A DNA stretch of 64,000 bases, taken from the NCBI GenBank assembly GCA_964511385.1, contig CAZEFE010000007.1, forward strand, positions 1 to 64,000, in the 5' to 3' direction. The stretch comes from CAILHX01 sp964511385 (lineage in GTDB: Bacteria > Pseudomonadota > Gammaproteobacteria > Burkholderiales > Methylophilaceae). A program made the position numbers and the translations under genes. Under the pieces are notes generated by a model. The model was not told the DNA's origin. It made no database searches and saw only the letters and a list, made by a program, of their open reading frames with translations. Of this stretch, positions 62,076 through 64,000 are shown piece by piece; within the stretch, counting starts at the first letter, position 1, and each line of letters starts with the position of its first letter.

Positions 62076-62651
62076 ATGAACCTGGATAAACGCACGCAAC
62101 TGTGGATCGCCCTCGCACTATTCGCCCTCATGGCAGCCACGCGCGGCCACCACTTTGCTTCCCTTGCCCACCTGCCCAGCGCATCCCTGGCCGTGTTTTT
62201 CCTGGCCGGGTTTTATGTGCGCCGTGCCTGGATATTTGTTGCTTTGCTGGCGGAAGCCGCATTGCTCGATTACGCGGCCATCACCTACGGCGGCGTCAGC
62301 AGCTTTTGCGTCACCCCGGCTTATGGCTTCCTGATTCCCGCTTACGGCACCATGTGGCTGGCCGGCAACTGGTTCGCCAGCCGCTATCGCTTGGCGTTTT
62401 CGGCGCTGCTGCCCTTCGGCGGCAGCCTGCTGGTCGGTGCTGGCATTAGTGAATTGTTTTCCAGCGGCGGTTTCTATTTCTTTGGCGGCCGCTATACCGA
62501 CCAGACGCTGGCCGTATTCGGCGAACGCCTGGTCAAGTACTTCCCGCACCAACTCTCCGGCCTGGCTTTCTGGATTGGTGTGGCGGTTGCTGTCCACGTC
62601 GTGTTTGCGCTGGCACGCGGCCAACATCGCGCCCGTGACCTCAACGCTTGA
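62076..62651 (+). CDS. btuM: BtuM-like inner-membrane cobalamin transporter
   Basis: 191 residues, six predicted membrane helices, no signal. It sits between btuB and cobO. It matches BtuM, the solitary ECF-type S component known from Thiobacillus, which binds cobalamin through a Cys ligand to cobalt. As I recall the key residues there are His28, Asp67, Cys80, Tyr85 and Arg153; the same residues occur here offset by two, at His26, Asp65, Cys78, Tyr83 and Arg151. A ribosome site AAGGAG precedes the ATG at 62076. No ECF energising module is in the window. Confidence 0.85.
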   Translation: MNLDKRTQLWIALALFALMAATRGHHFASLAHLPSASLAVFFLAGFYVRRAWIFVALLAEAALLDYAAITYGGVSSFCVTPAYGFLIPAYGTMWLAGNWFASRYRLAFSALLPFGGSLLVGAGISELFSSGGFYFFGGRYTDQTLAVFGERLVKYFPHQLSGLAFWIGVAVAVHVVFALARGQHRARDLNA

Positions 62652-63253
62652 GCGACCTCGACAAGAATGCGCGCCACGCCGATCGTATGGCGCGCAAGAA
62701 AGCGGTGATCGACCAGGCCATCGCGCGCGCCGACCAGGAAAAAGGCTTGTTGCTGGTGCTCACCGGCAACGGCAAGGGCAAATCCTCATCGGCGTTCGGC
62801 ATGGTCGCGCGTGCGCTGGGCTATGGCATGAAAGTCGGTGTGGCGCAGTTCATCAAGGGGCGTTCCGATACGGGTGAAGAAGCCTTTTTCCGCAACCTGC
62901 CCAATGTGGAGTGGCAGGTGCTGGGCGAGGGCTTCACTTGGGATACGCAAGACCGCGAACGCGACACGCAAAAAGCGCGAGAGGGCTGGGAAGTGGCAAA
63001 AAGGATGCTGGGCGACCTCTCCTGCCAACTGGTCATTCTGGATGAACTGACGTACCCGCTGCGGTACGGCTATCTCGGTCTGGAAGCCGTGCTGCAAGAC
63101 ATCAAGAATCGTCCCGCCATGCAGCACGTGGTGGTAACCGGGCGCGGCGCGCCGTCCGCCTTGATTGAAGCCGCCGATACGGTCACGGAGCTGATGGACG
63201 TCAAACATGCTTACCGGGCGGGCATCAAGGCACAACCCGGCATAGACCTGTAG
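62648..63253 (+). CDS. cobO: Cob(I)alamin / cob(I)yrinic acid adenosyltransferase
   Basis: Adds the adenosyl group to cobalt, making the active coenzyme from salvaged or new corrinoid. 201 residues from a TTG overlapping the btuM stop. P-loop TGNGKGKSSSAFG at 39-51, FIKGRSDTGEE, and the C-terminal VVTGRGAPSALIEAADTVTELMDVKHAY. The BtuR/CobO/CobP family. Confidence 0.95.
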   Translation: MSDLDKNARHADRMARKKAVIDQAIARADQEKGLLLVLTGNGKGKSSSAFGMVARALGYGMKVGVAQFIKGRSDTGEEAFFRNLPNVEWQVLGEGFTWDTQDRERDTQKAREGWEVAKRMLGDLSCQLVILDELTYPLRYGYLGLEAVLQDIKNRPAMQHVVVTGRGAPSALIEAADTVTELMDVKHAYRAGIKAQPGIDL

Positions 63254-63261
63254 TCCAGCGT

Positions 63262-64000
63262 ATGGCTGCCTGTCCCGCCTTATTCATCAGCGCCCCCGCC
63301 TCCAACCAGGGCAAAACCACGATTACTGCCGCGTTGGCCAGGCTGCATCGCCGTGCCGGCAGGAAAGTCCGGGTATTCAAAACCGGCCCGGATTTCCTCG
63401 ATCCCATGGTGCTGAGCCAGGCATCCGGCAACCCGGTGTATCAACTGGATTTGTGGATGGTCGGCGAAGCGCATTGCCGCCAACTGCTGGCACAGGCCGC
63501 GGAAGAGGCCGACCTGATCCTGGTCGAAGGTGTCATGGGCCTGTTTGATGGCGCGCCATCCAGCGCCGACCTGGCGCGCACGTTCAACATCCCGGTATTG
63601 GCCGTGATTGACGGCTCCGCCATGGCGCAAACTTTTGGCGCGCTGGCACATGGCCTGGCGACTTATCAGGCGGATCTGCCTTTCGCCGGCGTGCTGGCCA
63701 ACCGGGTGGGTAGCGCTTACCACGCCGAGTTGCTGGCGGCGAGCATGCCGCCGCAACTGACTTTTTATGGCGCGGTGCCGCGCGATGCTGCAGTTGAATT
63801 GCCGCATCGGCACCTGGGACTGTGGCAGGCGGCGGAAATCGCCGACCTGGAGCAGCGCCTGGAGCGCGCGGCGGATGCGCTGCTGGATACCCGGCTCCGG
63901 CAGCTGCCACCGCCGGTGGATTTCTCGTTGTCGGCCGCCACGGTGTTGCCGCGGGTGTTGGCGGGCTGCACCGTTGCCGTTGCCCGCGACGCCGCATTCA
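63262..64000 (+). CDS. cobB: Cobyrinic acid a,c-diamide synthase, N-terminal part (cut by window edge)
   Basis: Amidates the a and c side chains of (hydrogeno)cobyrinic acid with glutamine and ATP. Only the first 246 residues are in view. P-loop SAPASNQGKTT at 10-20, FKTGPDFLDPM, and the VEGVMGLFDG segment of the synthetase domain are clear; the glutaminase domain is outside. It follows cobO by eight bases. Aerobic (cobB) and anaerobic (cbiA) versions cannot be told apart here. Confidence 0.93.
   Translation, partial: MAACPALFISAPASNQGKTTITAALARLHRRAGRKVRVFKTGPDFLDPMVLSQASGNPVYQLDLWMVGEAHCRQLLAQAAEEADLILVEGVMGLFDGAPSSADLARTFNIPVLAVIDGSAMAQTFGALAHGLATYQADLPFAGVLANRVGSAYHAELLAASMPPQLTFYGAVPRDAAVELPHRHLGLWQAAEIADLEQRLERAADALLDTRLRQLPPPVDFSLSAATVLPRVLAGCTVAVARDAAF

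Overview
This 64 kb window is chromosomal DNA from a betaproteobacterium, most likely a member of the Nitrosomonadales (Gallionella, Sulfuricella or Thiobacillus relatives). That placement is inferred from gene content: an MSHA-like pilus locus, SoxYZ, a BtuM-type B12 carrier, a 6S RNA gene beside zapA, a CheZ, and a PrsR-like sigma-54 regulator. By eye the DNA is moderately GC-rich. Genes are tightly packed with many ATGA, TAATG and GTGA overlaps. I see no insertion sequence, prophage, rRNA or CRISPR array.

1-18.3 kb: the 5' part of valS (cut by the left edge), then a long leftward run that, read in transcription order, is cheZ, a DUF3293 gene, a sigma-54 response regulator, mshM, mshL, mshN, mshE, mshG, a fused PilM/PilN-like gene, a PilO-like gene, an mshK-like gene, a GspK/PilX-like protein, a prepilin and moeB. 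It encodes an MSHA-like type IV pilus or pseudopilus machine whose ATPase carries an intact c-di-GMP-binding motif. A tRNA-Gly(CCC) lies just upstream of cheZ.

18.4-31.2 kb: thiS-thiG-apaG-mltA rightward. Leftward, in transcription order, are nhaR-like, a DAACS symporter, a GNAT gene, a possible Cys-rich leader peptide, an EamA exporter, hemA and prfA. Then htpX and a P-type ATPase rightward.

31.2-42.9 kb: purM, two DUF3108 genes and an RsmB-like methyltransferase leftward. Rightward are perM, hda, a small unknown gene, AlkC, PaiB and a cupin. Leftward again are a BepA-like protease, soxY and soxZ. moaC and an EVE-domain gene converge on a REP-like palindrome.

42.9-59.0 kb: the most unusual block. 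A 2999-residue secreted protein (DUF11 repeats, then SdrD_B-like repeats, then a degenerate OmpA-like end) is translationally coupled to a 1405-residue OmpA/beta-barrel outer-membrane protein. Next to it is an OmpR-type regulator and a divergent sensor kinase. A 10-bp-spaced direct repeat lies in the promoter region of the giant gene.

59.0-64.0 kb: 6S RNA, zapA and a zapB-like gene leftward. Then a cobalamin riboswitch controls btuB, btuM, cobO and cobB/cbiA (cut by the right edge), a B12 uptake and adenosylation operon.
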